NCBI GenBank assembly: GCA_036346225.1
Contig: JARFIW010001089.1
Location: forward strand, 1,302,001-1,366,000
Reading direction: 5' to 3'
Length of the DNA: 64,000 nt
From: Platerodrilus igneus
Taxonomy: Eukaryota; Arthropoda; Insecta; Coleoptera; Lycidae
The notes beneath the pieces are model-generated. The model saw only the letters and a list, made by a program, of their open reading frames with translations, ran no database searches and was not told where the DNA came from. A program made the translations under genes and the position numbers. Shown here in pieces: positions 12,401 through 22,515 of this stretch (positions are counted from its first letter, which is position 1; the number at the start of each line of letters is the position of its first letter).

Positions 12401-13055
12401 GACGTTGAAATTACTTGTGCGCATAAGACAAACAGGTTAGTCTGGCAAGAGCATTCGATAAAGAAACACCATGTAGCTGTATTGTGTTATCGCCATTAAT
12501 TTATGTGTGGTCATAGGCGTAGCCGCTTGGTCAAGTGCAACATGCACTTCAGTTATAGTGTTTTTTAATAATGGCAAGCACATTGAGTATTTGTTAAATC
12601 AAACTAAATAATTCTGTTATAGCGGTCTAAAGGATAACGATATTTTTAAATAAAAATGCACTCTGAAGTATTACGATAATTTGTTAAAGATCAGTTAATA
12701 TGTTTAGTGATACCGTTTGCAAGATACCGTTCACATGTTTAATGTTGAATTTTAATATAATAACGTTTAAACGCTCCATAGACTTTTGGTAAAAATTATC
12801 CAAACCTGTTAATTTTGCTTTCACTAAATTTATAAAACGTGCTCCAAGAATTTTCTGAGTATGACCTCAGAGAATCTCTAATAATAATTTTCTTAAAAGC
12901 TTGTTAATATTGATTTCAATTAATTCATAAAATTAACTTTAATGTTAGCAAAAACTCGGTCTTTTTAATGATTATACTTTATTATCAGTAATGCTGTAAT
13001 AATACTGGAGATTTAGCAAAGGTAAGTTTCCGAATTTACAAGAACAAATAGCAAA
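9446..13055. other. Long stretch without recognisable genes
   Basis: AT-rich sequence with short open frames only (minus 10021-10284; plus 11230-11412), neither resembling a known family. It probably includes decayed transposon sequence. An element-end-like 'ggcgtagcc' lies at about 12513, but no partner was found. No tRNA, no clear exon with splice sites. Confidence 0.4.
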
Positions 13056-13781
13056 ATTGGATTCTCCGAATTACGATCGAACTGACTGTCTTAATAATAA
13101 CTGGAACATCGTTAAAGACAAAGTATTTTGGATTATGCAGGCAATAAACGGTCTTAATGGGAATACATTACGACGCGTAACAAAAAGTGTTCTAAAACGT
13201 TGCCGATTGTGTTTAAATAATAACGGTCAACATTTTGGACAATTGCTATGATTTATTAGTTGGTGTTTAATGTTATTCTAATGTTTTTTTTCGTTTAATT
13301 TGTTTCAAAACTGATTTGTGTTGATGCCTACTTGAGAAAAAATTAAAATTATCATTTTCAGTAAATTTTTTTGTTTAAATATATGTTGTGATACATCGTT
13401 GAAAAGAGAAAAAAATATGCTATCTAACCATCTAAAAATCCAATATGGCGTCCATTTAAAATATGAAAGTTGATGCTAATATCTTGATAACCGCCATCTT
13501 GAATTTAATTTTATTATTACTTTTAAGTGCACACAATTGAACTAAGTAACTTTTATAAGAAACATTTTTTCGTATCTTTTATTATAATAAAAATATTCGA
13601 CTTCGAAGAAATTGGCAGTTTTCAGTTTTTTTTAAATAATTTCTAAACAATTTGGAATTTCGAATGTATCTATGCGGAATTTAAATAAGCTATCCAAATG
13701 ACACAACTTTGCCCATTTAAGCAGATCTCTATCATTAATAATAAGAAAGATACCCATGCTATCCTACTCAATTTGGGCACC

Positions 13782-13784
<3 letters not shown>
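13056..13784 (+). mobile_element. 3' part of a Tc1/mariner-type element
   Basis: The open frame 13057-13250 ends with a short Arg/Cys-rich helix and NNNGQHFGQLL before the stop, the usual C-terminal end of insect mariner-like transposases ('NGGHFEHLL'-type). The DDE core is missing upstream. About 530 bp downstream the element ends in GGGCACCCTG followed by TA, matching the TACAGGGTG-type termini common in this superfamily. The matching left terminus was not found, so this is a 5'-truncated or rearranged copy. Confidence 0.6.

Positions 13785-13822
<38 letters not shown>
13785..13822. repeat. (TA)n microsatellite at a transposon terminus
   Basis: About 19 TA units directly abut the CCCTG terminus of the mariner-like remnant, at the place where the TA target dinucleotide would lie. 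Confidence 0.95.
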
Positions 13823-13825
<3 letters not shown>

Positions 13826-14146
13826 AAAAAGGATTAATGGCAAGTGACTCAAATTCAGCCACGAGGGCATCCTGAAATAAAATGAAATAAAATTTCATCT
13901 TAATAACTATTAATATATATTAAGCATTTATTTGCATTCCAAATGTGGATTATTCTTCTCTATTAATAATAATATAATTACATGTTTGTATTATTCCGAA
14001 CGTTGCAAAAATGGGATGATCAAGTTATTAGTACATGAATTATGTATATAACTAGATTCAATTTCCTTAAATGCAAGACGTAATTGAAAATCGTTAACAA
14101 GAGCCAAACTTCAGTAGTATTAAGTATAACATCATCTAAACAATTA

Positions 14147-14220
14147 GGCTAGATAGCTTAATTGGTTAGAGCACTGATCCGGAAAATCAGAGGTTGCAGG
14201 TTCAAGTCCTGCTGTAGCCG
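14147..14220 (+). tRNA. tRNA gene or tRNA-like gene, predicted anticodon GGA (Ser), atypical
   Basis: The 74-nt sequence folds as a full cloverleaf. The acceptor is GGCTAGA with TGTAGCC (one G-G mismatch), followed by a 4-bp D stem, a perfect 5-bp anticodon stem (CTGAT/ATCAG), a short 5-nt variable loop, a perfect T stem (GCAGG/CCTGC) and discriminator G. Internal Pol III boxes are good (TAGCTTAATTGG and GGTTCAAGTCC), and a run of seven T follows at once as terminator. The anticodon loop reads CCGGAAA, giving GGA, but position 33 is C instead of the near-universal U, and serine tRNAs normally have a long variable arm. The body looks more like a Thr/Arg-type tRNA. It may be a mutated or pseudo-tRNA. 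Confidence 0.75.
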
Positions 14221-14309
14221 TTTTTTTAGTGGTTTTCAATTACTAGTTCGATTTGAAATGGTAATTCAACTTTAAATACAAAGTTGGGTTTTCATTTCAT
14301 CTTAATAAC

Positions 14310-14312
<3 letters not shown>

Positions 14313-14350
<38 letters not shown>
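14313..14350. repeat. (TA)n microsatellite
   Basis: Near-pure TA repeat. It follows a copy of ttcatcttaataactatt that also occurs at about 13892, so the tRNA is bracketed by two short direct repeats, each followed by AT-rich sequence. Confidence 0.95.
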
Positions 14351-14351
<1 letters not shown>

Positions 14352-14399
14352 TGTACAAAATTTTATTACAAAAAACAACAATATTTGATTAAAGAACAT

Positions 14400-14941
14400 T
14401 AATTGAATTCGTTTAAGTAATTGTTTTATTTTGAACAAGTGAGTTCAAGAATAGGGTAATTAAATCAACAGGTAAAAAGCTCCAATATCCGGAACATAGT
14501 TGAGGTTCGATCTTTTTAAAGGAGATCCCTTCACATAAAAGATCTCAAGAAGAAAATAATTATAATAATTTAATTTTTTGTTATAATGTAATATAAAGTA
14601 ACAAACGCGCGTGTTCATTCACATATCTTTAACAATTAGTTAGAACAGTTAATTGCATTAATTTGGTTACATTTAATATAGCATATATAGCAATGCTCTT
14701 GGGAGCATTATAACCCTTGATCATCGAGGCAAAAATTGTGCAACACTCGCACTGTTCTCAACAATACTACTATTACTACTCAACTGTACTGAGAGTTTGT
14801 TGCTTATTAACCATTGCAACCCTCCAACCGACTAGTCCAATAGTGGGGGTGCGCTAGTAAGAAAGTTTATGCACTTGGAATTATTTAGTTTAACCTAAAA
14901 TACATTTATAAATAAATAGAGACGGCTCAGAAATCCTAACA
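14400..14941 (-). repeat. Probable 3' LTR of the first BEL/Pao element
   Basis: Read on the minus strand, a purine-rich segment AAGGTGGCCGGCG is followed at 14941 by TGTTAGGATTTCTGAGCC. This is the polypurine-tract-to-LTR junction style of BEL elements. The outer (left) limit is not visible and no second LTR copy is present in the window. The start coordinate is a guess. Confidence 0.45.
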
Positions 14942-15332
14942 CGCCGGCCACCTTGAAATTCCAAGGTTTCAAAACAAGTAGGTAAGAAAGACAGTAAACA
15001 TATGCAATATAAAAATATTATATATACATTTCAGAGAAGTAAAATTTAGTCAATTACTTAAGTAAATCCTTAAGAGAAAGTCAAAAGCAATAAAAATAAA
15101 GATAATGATTTCACTCAGTATTAGGTAACACGCACAGCTTATGCCCTGAACGCTTAATTATATACACACGACAGAAACATTTCGTAGAACATCATCAGTA
15201 GCTAGATGTAGTTCCATAACTCTACCAAAGGTTCATTTGAGTGGAGGTAAGTTATCTTCTTTAACAAGCACGAAATAACCAGCCTTTAGAAGTTTAGGTA
15301 AGTTTTTAAACCATTTAAGACTTTGTTGCATT

Positions 15333-15949
15333 TCAGGTATAACAATCAAGTTCCAGCGTTTCCAAAAATCTTGCGTAATCTTTTGAATACGCTGATATAG
15401 CAACTTTATTTCCAGTTAGATGCAGCATGTTATGCTCAGGAGGGAGACATAAAGGTTTATCTATTAGAAAGTGACCAGGAGTCAAAGGATTGCGATCAAA
15501 AGGATCGTTAAATAATGGAGAAAGAGGACGTGAGTTCAACGCAGCTTCGATTTGCACTAAGACAGTTTGCAAATCTTCATCAAAGCGACTAAGACTAAAA
15601 CGGGTTTTATAGGTTGCCTAAAACCCGTTTTAGTATTAGTCGCTTTGATGCCATGTACCTACACGCCACCTTGATAAGGAAAGTGTGGGGTAATAAATTC
15701 TCAGTTAATTCCCCGATTAGCCAAGAAAATGGATATTTCAGTTTTATTATCTTTATTAGCAAGAAATTTAGGAATCTCTTGTCGTTTTTTAAAAGCGCCA
15801 TCAAAGTTAGTGGCATTGTCAGTCATGATTACATTTGGGTTACCTCTGCGGTTTATAAATCGCCGTAGAACAGCTAAGAACGCTGGAGTAGACAATTCGC
15901 TTATCAAGTCCAAGTGTATAACCCTAGTTCCATACAGATAAATAAGCAA
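15333..15949 (-). pseudogene. BEL/Pao integrase core
   Basis: 15701-15949 contains FLAVLRRFINRRGNPNVIMT followed by DNATNF, the region around the second catalytic Asp of the BEL integrase. 15333-15572 contains IEAALNSRPLSPL and LTPGHFLI, the conserved run after the core that includes the catalytic Glu region. A frameshift near 15610-15700 and stops between the parts make it non-functional. Confidence 0.82.
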
Positions 15950-16253
15950 ATGTATGCCTTTATAAGTTTAGCGATGCGAAGCTTGCGGTCTTTTATTAGA
16001 ATGGTGCTGGCATAATCTATACCAACATTATGTAAAACAGGAGTATTAGACTGGATTTTTTTAAAAGGTAGACTTCCCATAAGAGGATTATAACAAGTAG
16101 GATTAGCTCTGTAACATTTAATGCATTTATGAGAAATTTGTTTAGCAGTAGCTAAACCGTTTATAGGTCAATACTGCTCTCGGATGCAAGCTAGCAATTG
16201 CTGAGGTTCGCAGTGCATTAGTTTAAAATGAAAATATTGGAAAAGTAGTTTAG

Positions 16254-17014
16254 TTAATTTATGTTTTTAAGTAGTAAAATAAAAAATTTTTTGTCGAAAG
16301 TATAACTATAATTTCTTAGGCGTCCACCAACTCTAAGTATACCATCTGCATCTAGAAATTGATTTAATGATAATATGCTTGAATCGGATTTAATAGGTCG
16401 ATTAGATTTTAGTTGGTTTAATACTGACCCAAAGATCTCAGCTTGACTAAGTTTAACAAACATGTTGGGACTATTTTGTAGTTCCTTTGTAGTTAGTGAG
16501 TCAAAAGCTTGGATAGTTTCTGGTGTAAAATTTTTCACAAATCGGAAGCTCCATGCCACAATACGTTGTAGCCGGTTTAGTGTAGAATATCTATTGAATA
16601 AGTCGGAAGTATGTAGGTTCAGTAAAGTTACAGTGTTGCTTGACACAGATTTAAGTTTTGAGTCAACTAAAATGTTAGGGATAACACTTTGGATAGGCCA
16701 AATGTTGCATGGTTCAGTAAGAAAGCTAGGACCTTTTCGCCATAATGGGCAGTCTAGTAATTCATTTATAGTTACCCCCGAGAGACTAAATCCGCAGGAT
16801 TTAGTTTAGATGAAACGTGGGGCCAAGGATCTATATTAGTTAGTTCCTGAATTAATGCAATTCGGTTAGCAACAAATATTTTAAATCTATTTGGAGCTGA
16901 CTTGATCCAATGCAGTACTATCGTCGAATCAGTCCACAATCGTATGCTAGAAGTAGGTACTGTTAGAACGGATTTTATTTTGTGTGTCAGCTGCACAGTA
17001 ACACCGCTGCACAC
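16254..17014 (-). pseudogene. BEL/Pao RNase H-like and pre-integrase region
   Basis: 16772-17014 shows RLWTDSTIVLHWIKSAPNRF and FVANRIALIQ, then KLNPADLVSRG, the usual end of the Pao RNase H-like domain. 16254-16646 continues with a pre-integrase segment (LNQFLDADGILRVGGRLRN). Two frames are used, so at least one frameshift lies near 16650-16770. Confidence 0.8.
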
Positions 17015-17607
17015 AACTCCAGTCTAAGGATGGTAGCACCGTGTAGTGGAGAAATACGTGTTTTAGAACATAATAAGTTAGAATAACAATTACCTTCAGT
17101 GTCGGTAACACGTACAGGCGTCGTAAGCGTAGCTGCTGCTGTCACTAAAGCCGTGAAGCTCTATAGAAGTGTAATATGAAGTAATTTCACAGCGAGGAGT
17201 ATGTAAGTTTTCTAGTGCACTTAGTTGTGCTTTAAAAGCATTTCAATCGGAATTTAAATTTTCAAGAGTAGTTATATCCCAATAAGTTTTCAGTTACCAG
17301 AGTTGTTGTGTCAGAAGTTTTCCGATAGCCGTAGCTGACGACAGAAGACCCAGTGGATCAAAAACTTGCGAGACCCTTGATATTTTTGGTTGTGCTAGTT
17401 TTAAGTTGAACATTGTATAGTATAACGTCCTGCGAAGAATTCCAAACTATACCTATAGTTTTGGTATTCGGTTTTTCGCCCAAAGGAATATTGTATAGTT
17501 CAGTTCCCCTTGGTCGGATTTTCTGATGGGGAAACCCACACGAGTTAGGACAGTAGTGAGATCTGCCTGCAGAGATTGCATTTTCTGTATAGTATTAACG
17601 ATAGTAA

Positions 17608-17979
17608 TTAAAGCGTCCATATAAAAATCTGAACGTATATGAATGAAAGCTTAGGATGCGTTTCACTACCAAGAACCGAGAGATGTCGTAGGCATTTCGT
17701 AGCTAGGTAGCTAGCACTAGCTGTACAATACGCCACAGTATTAAGTTCATAAGTCTCTAGAGATAAAATAGGATCATCACGCCAAAGTACGTGTTGAAAT
17801 TTGCGCTCAGACGGCTGATCAAGGATTTGCCGATACATTTTTTCAAAATATTCAAAATATTCATTTTTAAGTTTAGGATTTGAAAGAAATTTCTTTTCTA
17901 AGTTGAAGAATCTTTTCTTAGTTAAATCAAAAAAATAACCTAGTTTAGCTAACTTAGAGTTAAATAGTATAGAAACCAC
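17608..17979 (-). pseudogene. BEL/Pao reverse transcriptase, internally deleted
   Basis: The frame joins a segment that normally precedes RT (RFFNLEKKFLSNPKL, NEYFEYF) directly to the RT palm entry MYRQILDQPSERKFQHVLWR and then ELNTVAYCTASASYLA. The roughly 100-150 residues usually between them are absent, so the polymerase fold is incomplete. The YVDD box is not readable in this frame; it would be downstream after a frameshift near 17610. Dead copy. Confidence 0.75.
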
Positions 17980-18781
17980 AAAATGATCATTTCAGTTTTG
18001 AACGATTGTTTCCGAAAAATGATTTTCACAAAACCGTTCTTCGTAGGAAAGTTTAAATAGCTCGCTAAGAGGTTGTATGTTCTCTAGCTTCGAAATTTTT
18101 TGTAGAGATTCCTTTAAGCTTTTAATAGTCTTGCATAACTAATAGCTAGATTAGTGCAGACACATTGTTAGCGTGTGGCGGTGCTGAACAGTTTCCAGAA
18201 AGCACCCAGCCAAGTAAAGTTTTCTGAAAAGTAGGTTTATTTTTTCCTAATGAAATTTGACCCACACATAGCAGGCTATAAAAGTCACTAAAACCAATTA
18301 AAATATCTATAGGAAGAGATTGATTAAAATTAGTGTCAGCAAGTTTAATCCCGTTAGGAATTTATAGTTGCGACTTATCAAAGAATACCAGAGGTAAGTT
18401 CTTCGCAATTTTTTGGCATGGTTAAACACTCCAAGTTTACAGTGTAACCACAAGTCGTAGATGTCAGTTGTAAGTTAACTGTAAAGCTAGAAACAGAAGT
18501 GTTAGTGGGTTAAGTTTTAAGCCCAGTTTTTTTGCCAATTCGTCAGTGATAAAATTAGCATGTGATGCAGAATCCAAAATAGCCTTCGCTGGTTGCCATT
18601 TATTTTGAATATTTTTTACCTTAGAGGCGGTAGCTAGCAATACTTGCTACATATTGGCGGGAAAGCAAGAAAGTGTTGTACTAGTATTTGGCACATTATT
18701 AGTGGAAACATTTTCGGAATGAATGCTGAGTCTAGTGGGAGAAGTTCTAACATTACAGTCAAAATGCAACAACATGCTGTA

Positions 18782-19526
18782 TCATTTGTTACACCGTTTG
18801 CAGCCAGATTTCGATCGGTAAATTATTTGTTTCGAATGACGAAGGCAGTTTTTACAGAAGTTAATATTTGAAACCTTGTCAAATCGTTGTTTTCCAGTCA
18901 GCCTTAGAAAGTTAGGACATTGAGTTAGTTTCGAAGTGGTTAAGTTGGCACATAGGACATGCATGAACGCTTCTATTGGTAGTCGCCAATGTTTGTTTGT
19001 ATTTAGTTCTAATTTTAGGTTATAGATTTTTAGGTGCAATAGAATTAGAACATGTTAGTTTATCGTGCTCTATTTCTTTCAGTAATTGGCAACGATTTTC
19101 TACGAAGTCGTCTATTTCATTTAGGCTTAGCATAGCGTTAGGTATATATTTTGACAATTTAGTTCTAGAATTATCATCTAGTTTAGTCATTACAATGTGC
19201 GAAATAAACATTCGCGAATCATCAATAGATGTTTCTAGTTTTTGTAGTACTCTGACATGTTTGAACAAGTTATCGTATAAACAACGCAATTCCGAAGCAC
19301 TAGTTTTAAGAATAGGTTATAGGTCAAAGATGGGCTTAATATGATTTTGTATAGTTAGTTTGGGACTATTAAATCTTTTGCAAAGTAATTGGAAGGATAT
19401 TTGGTAATTTTCACCAGTTAGCGTTATATTTGCAATTAGTTCGCTTGCAGAACCTTTTAAAATACCCATTAAGTGCAAAACACGTTCTACATCGCTTAAG
19501 TTAGGATTATTATGCACAACTGCCAT
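18782..19526 (-). pseudogene. BEL/Pao gag (DUF1759 and zinc knuckle)
   Basis: 19317-19526 has NNPNLSDVERVLHLMGILKG and SASELIANI, the DUF1759 core of BEL Gag. 19020-19289 continues the capsid-like region. 18782-19039 reaches a Cys-rich segment (FCKNCLRHSK) that looks like the first knuckle of the nucleocapsid. Each part lies in its own frame. Upstream of 19526 the coding trace continues weakly to the gypsy insertion at 19581. Confidence 0.8.
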
Positions 19527-19581
19527 AAAAATTTTTAGATACGATTAAAACTCGATAAAATCTCCATAAATAGCATATTAC

Positions 19582-20093
19582 TGTAACGGGCTATTACTCT
19601 ACCGCGTTTCTTTAATTCAAAACAAGTAATAATAATGGTCTTTATTACTCACTGTTCACAAGTCTAATTAACAGTATATGCCTTGTTTACAGATGTTTTC
19701 AGTCCACTTAACAATGAATCACTATTACACTAATGAATTTACAAGCACTAATATCTTCTTAAACTAACTTCTCTACCATAGGTCCATTAACCACTAACAC
19801 AACTATTTGTTTATACACTTCTATTTATTTATGTACACTACAAGCTGCACAGCATATCACATTTATGTAAACTTCTAAAAGCTCGAAACTACTATTACTT
19901 AAACACGTTATAATTTATATTAGACATTCAAGAATAGACTAACTCTTACATTCATAAGCGGCCTTATATATACCCTGCATTAAGATATGACTCATTATCT
20001 AGAACTTTGTAGAAGGATTCTCGAATGCTGAAGAATACGCTGTGCCCCGGGCGTTTGTATGTTTGACGGGTTGCCTAATAGTGGATCGCAACA
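19582..20093 (-). repeat. Gypsy 3' LTR (left copy)
   Basis: 512 bp, begins TGTAACGGG and ends GGATCGCAACA on the plus strand, with TG...CA ends. It matches the right copy with small indels near the edge and one at about 19690. It encodes the last ~30 codons of the accessory ORF on the minus strand. Confidence 0.96.
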
Positions 20094-20829
20094 CTGCCCC
20101 CTCTTTAAAACCGTTACGTCTCGTAACTGTAAATCCATCTTGACGCCAATTCGATGACTGGTGACGGTATCGGCAGCTATCTCCTCTGGTGCATCCACCG
20201 CGTCGTTGGAAGTAACAGTCAACACTCTTTTCATGGTCTTGGTAGGCAACCGGTTGATAACAACAAACAAGAACCTGGACGTTGGTTCCCTGGAAAACTA
20301 CTTCTAGCATATTTCGGACTATCCTCCAATCCAAGCGATCCAGTCCACAGCCCAGCTTGGGCACCGCTAGTCTCGTTACTCCATTTTCCATCATCTGCGC
20401 CTTAAGATTTAGCAAAGCCTCCCATAGATGTCCATAACTAGGTCTCTGCCATGAAGAATTTTTGGTGACCAGATAGTAAACATAACGATTTTTATCTTGA
20501 AGAACCAAAGATTTTCCTACAGTTGGCTGCTGTTGTACTAATTCATCCACACATCCAAACTTTTCTTGAAAACAACAGCTATTCCCTTGACATTGCCAAA
20601 TCTTGAGCTACGCAATGTGCAAGGAATACTCTTCTGGTGCTCTAAACAGATCTTGCTGTTTTTCAACAACAACGCCAAATCTCGCTTTAGCGGAACCACC
20701 ATACGCCGCCATAAAGCTCTCAAAATCTGCATTTGGCTCATGATTAATAACTTGCCGAACACCATTATCATTATTTGAGTCTTCCTGGTTGTTGCCAGTG
20801 TAGGGTGTTAAACGGTCAAAGTGTACCAC
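19999..20829 (-). pseudogene. Macro domain (OARD1-like) plus CCCH zinc finger fused after integrase
   Basis: The frame from 20829 begins with an integrase-tail motif KPKVVHFDRLTPYTG (its first residues lie just upstream) and leads into an OARD1/Poa1-type macro domain. Its first strand lies near 20640-20670. The main part is in the 183-codon frame 20550-19999: YYLVTKNSSWQRPSY (residues ~25-39), VPKLGCGLDRLDW (63-75). Lys30 and Asp71 are 41 residues apart, the same spacing as the reported catalytic Lys84 and Asp125 of human OARD1/TARG1, which removes ADP-ribose from glutamate. A CCCH finger follows (Cys112, Cys120, Cys126, His130), and residues after ~152 are LTR-encoded. Two single-base frameshifts at about 20560-20620 break this copy. 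Function in the element is inferred: ADP-ribose reversal against host defence, or RNA binding. Confidence 0.8.
20094..20108 (-). other. Polypurine tract of the gypsy element
   Basis: On the minus strand AAAGAGGGGGCAG directly precedes the 3' LTR start (TGTTGCG). This is the plus-strand primer position of an LTR retrotransposon. The same bases also code for part of the accessory ORF. Confidence 0.85.
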
Positions 20830-20865
20830 TTTCGGTTTACCACGAGGATCTTCTGATCCGGTACA

Positions 20866-21559
20866 CTACATCATTAATCCTTTTAACACTTCGTACGGCC
20901 CTTCCCATTGTCTTTGTAGTTTTGGCGACAATCCACGTTTTCTTTGTGGATTGTACAACCACACTAAATCTCCAGGTTGATAACCACCTTCTTGTGCTCT
21001 CGTGTCATATTGTGATTTCATTCGATCGCTTGCTGCCTGTATATTCTTTCGGACGTTTTCGTGAATACTATTTGATCTTTCACGAAGCTTACTAACGTAA
21101 TCTTCACCTGCGATCTCTTCTCCAGGTTTAAATCCAAACTGAAGATCACATGGTAGCCGCAATTCACGTCCTAGCATTACGCAAGCGGGCGAGTATCCTG
21201 TGCTGTCATGTACCGAAGATCGGTACGCCAGTAGGAACAAATGTAGATATTGGTCCCAGTCCGTTGATGTTCAGAGACAACTTTGGCCAGGTACTTTCCT
21301 AACGTTCTGTTCATTCTTTCAACCATTCCATCCGATTGAGGATGAAGTGGCGTGGTTCTAGTTTTCCTGATTCCAAGATGCTTGCAGACGTTTTGAAACA
21401 ACGCTGATTCGAAGTTCCGACCTTGATCGGAGTGTAATTCCAACGGAACTCCAAAGCGACAAAACAACTCCTCACTAGTACATCTGCAACCGTCTCGGCT
21501 TCTTGGTTAGGTATAGCATATGCCTCCGGCCATTTGGTAAAATAATCCATTGCAACCAA
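20866..21559 (-). pseudogene. Gypsy integrase core and C-terminal region
   Basis: 21311-21559 starts MVAMDYFTKWPEAYAIP, just after the first catalytic Asp of the integrase. 21177-21467 has FGVPLELHSDQGRNFES (second Asp) and LHPQSDGMVERMNRTLGKYL (catalytic Glu). 20866-21240 has LRLPCDLQFG, SQYDTRA and GDLVWLYNPQRKRG, the chromatin-side C-terminal barrel. Three frames are used, so there are at least two frameshifts, at about 21230 and 21470. Confidence 0.92.
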
Positions 21560-22515
21560 GATGTATTTATTCCTTTCTCTGATTCAGGAAACGGACCAGC
21601 TATATCAATGGCTACCCTTTCAAAAGGATTCCCCACGTTATACTGTCTCATTGGGGCTTTCCGTTTTGAGACCGGGCCATTTGCAGAGGCACACAATTCA
21701 CATTTCCGGCACCACTCCTTCACATCTTCTTTGCAGTTCACCCAATAGAATCTTTCTCTCACTCTTTCGAGAGTTCTTTTCACGCCAAAGTGCCCTCCGG
21801 AAATACCATCGTGCAAGTGCTGCAACACTTCCGGCACTCTGCTTCTCGGCACTATCACTTGAAGTCTCTCAGTGCCATCTTCAAATTCCAGGCGTCGTTT
21901 CAAGATTCTATTTTCCATCATCAAGGAGTCCCACTGTGCCCAGTATGCCTTCAGGCTCCTACTTGAAATACTAATTTCTTCCCAAGCTGGTCGTTGTCCT
22001 CTATTTTTCCACTCAATAATACGTCCCAATTCGGCGTCATTCTCCTGGTCTTCTCGTATTCTTTCGAGTTGCCAAGTATCATCGGTTACCGTCATTCTAT
22101 GGATGACACTTATTTTCTCTTCCATCTTGGAGCAATGATTGCAGTCCACCGGACAAGGTCTCCTTGATAGAGCGTCTGCATTCCGATGGCTAGTTCCTAC
22201 GCGATGTTCTGTAACAAAGTCATATTCCTGCAGCCGCTCTATCCACCTTGCCACTTGCCCTTCAGGATTTCGAAACTGCAGTAACCATTTCAGTGCAGCA
22301 TGGTCTGTTCTCAACAGGAATTTACGGCCGTATAAGTACTTATAAAAGTGCTCTACGGATTTGACGACGGCCAACAGCTCCCTTCTTGTCACACAATAGT
22401 TCCTTTCTGGCCGCGACAAGACCTTGCTGAAATACCCAATAACTTTTTCTTGTCCGTCCTGCACTTGAGAAAGAACGCCTCCTATAGCTGTGTTACTGGC
22501 ATCGGTATCCAACAC
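21475..22515 (-). CDS. Gypsy RNase H and integrase zinc-binding region (longest intact block)
   Basis: 346 codons open without a stop. It begins LDTDASNTAIGGVLSQVQDG (RNase H first Asp) and continues with YCVTRRELLAVVKSVEHF and LRTDHAALKWLL, ending RNase H at ADALSRRPC. Next come the chromo-linker and integrase zinc region (LHDGISGGHFGVKRTLER, then CRKCELCA), and VAIDIAGPFPESEKG with the first catalytic Asp of the integrase. It is part of the single Pol polyprotein; its ATG is not a real start. A frameshift ends it at about 21560. Confidence 0.93.
   Translation of the reverse strand: MLDTDASNTAIGGVLSQVQDGQEKVIGYFSKVLSRPERNYCVTRRELLAVVKSVEHFYKYLYGRKFLLRTDHAALKWLLQFRNPEGQVARWIERLQEYDFVTEHRVGTSHRNADALSRRPCPVDCNHCSKMEEKISVIHRMTVTDDTWQLERIREDQENDAELGRIIEWKNRGQRPAWEEISISSRSLKAYWAQWDSLMMENRILKRRLEFEDGTERLQVIVPRSRVPEVLQHLHDGISGGHFGVKRTLERVRERFYWVNCKEDVKEWCRKCELCASANGPVSKRKAPMRQYNVGNPFERVAIDIAGPFPESEKGINTSWLQWIILPNGRRHMLYLTKKPRRLQMY

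Larger units (their letters stand above)
14400..19581 (-). mobile_element. BEL/Pao LTR retrotransposon, broken and interrupted
   Basis: Minus-strand order from right to left is gag (19526 to about 18780), the RT region (about 17980-17600), Pao/RNase H-like and pre-integrase parts (about 17014-16254), and integrase (15949-15333), followed by a probable 3' LTR. This is the standard BEL gene order. Gag is cut at 19581 by a gypsy element (TTAC duplicated). The sequence beyond the gypsy (26089 on) shows no clear gag start or BEL LTR, so the 5' end is missing or unrecognisable. Confidence 0.82.

Noticed and set aside
12505..12545. hAT terminal repeat (ggcgtagcc)
   Set aside because: No matching inverted end or 8-bp duplication found.
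21503..21974. Plus-strand open frames across the gypsy pol
   Set aside because: Antisense shadows of the RNase H/integrase coding strand.
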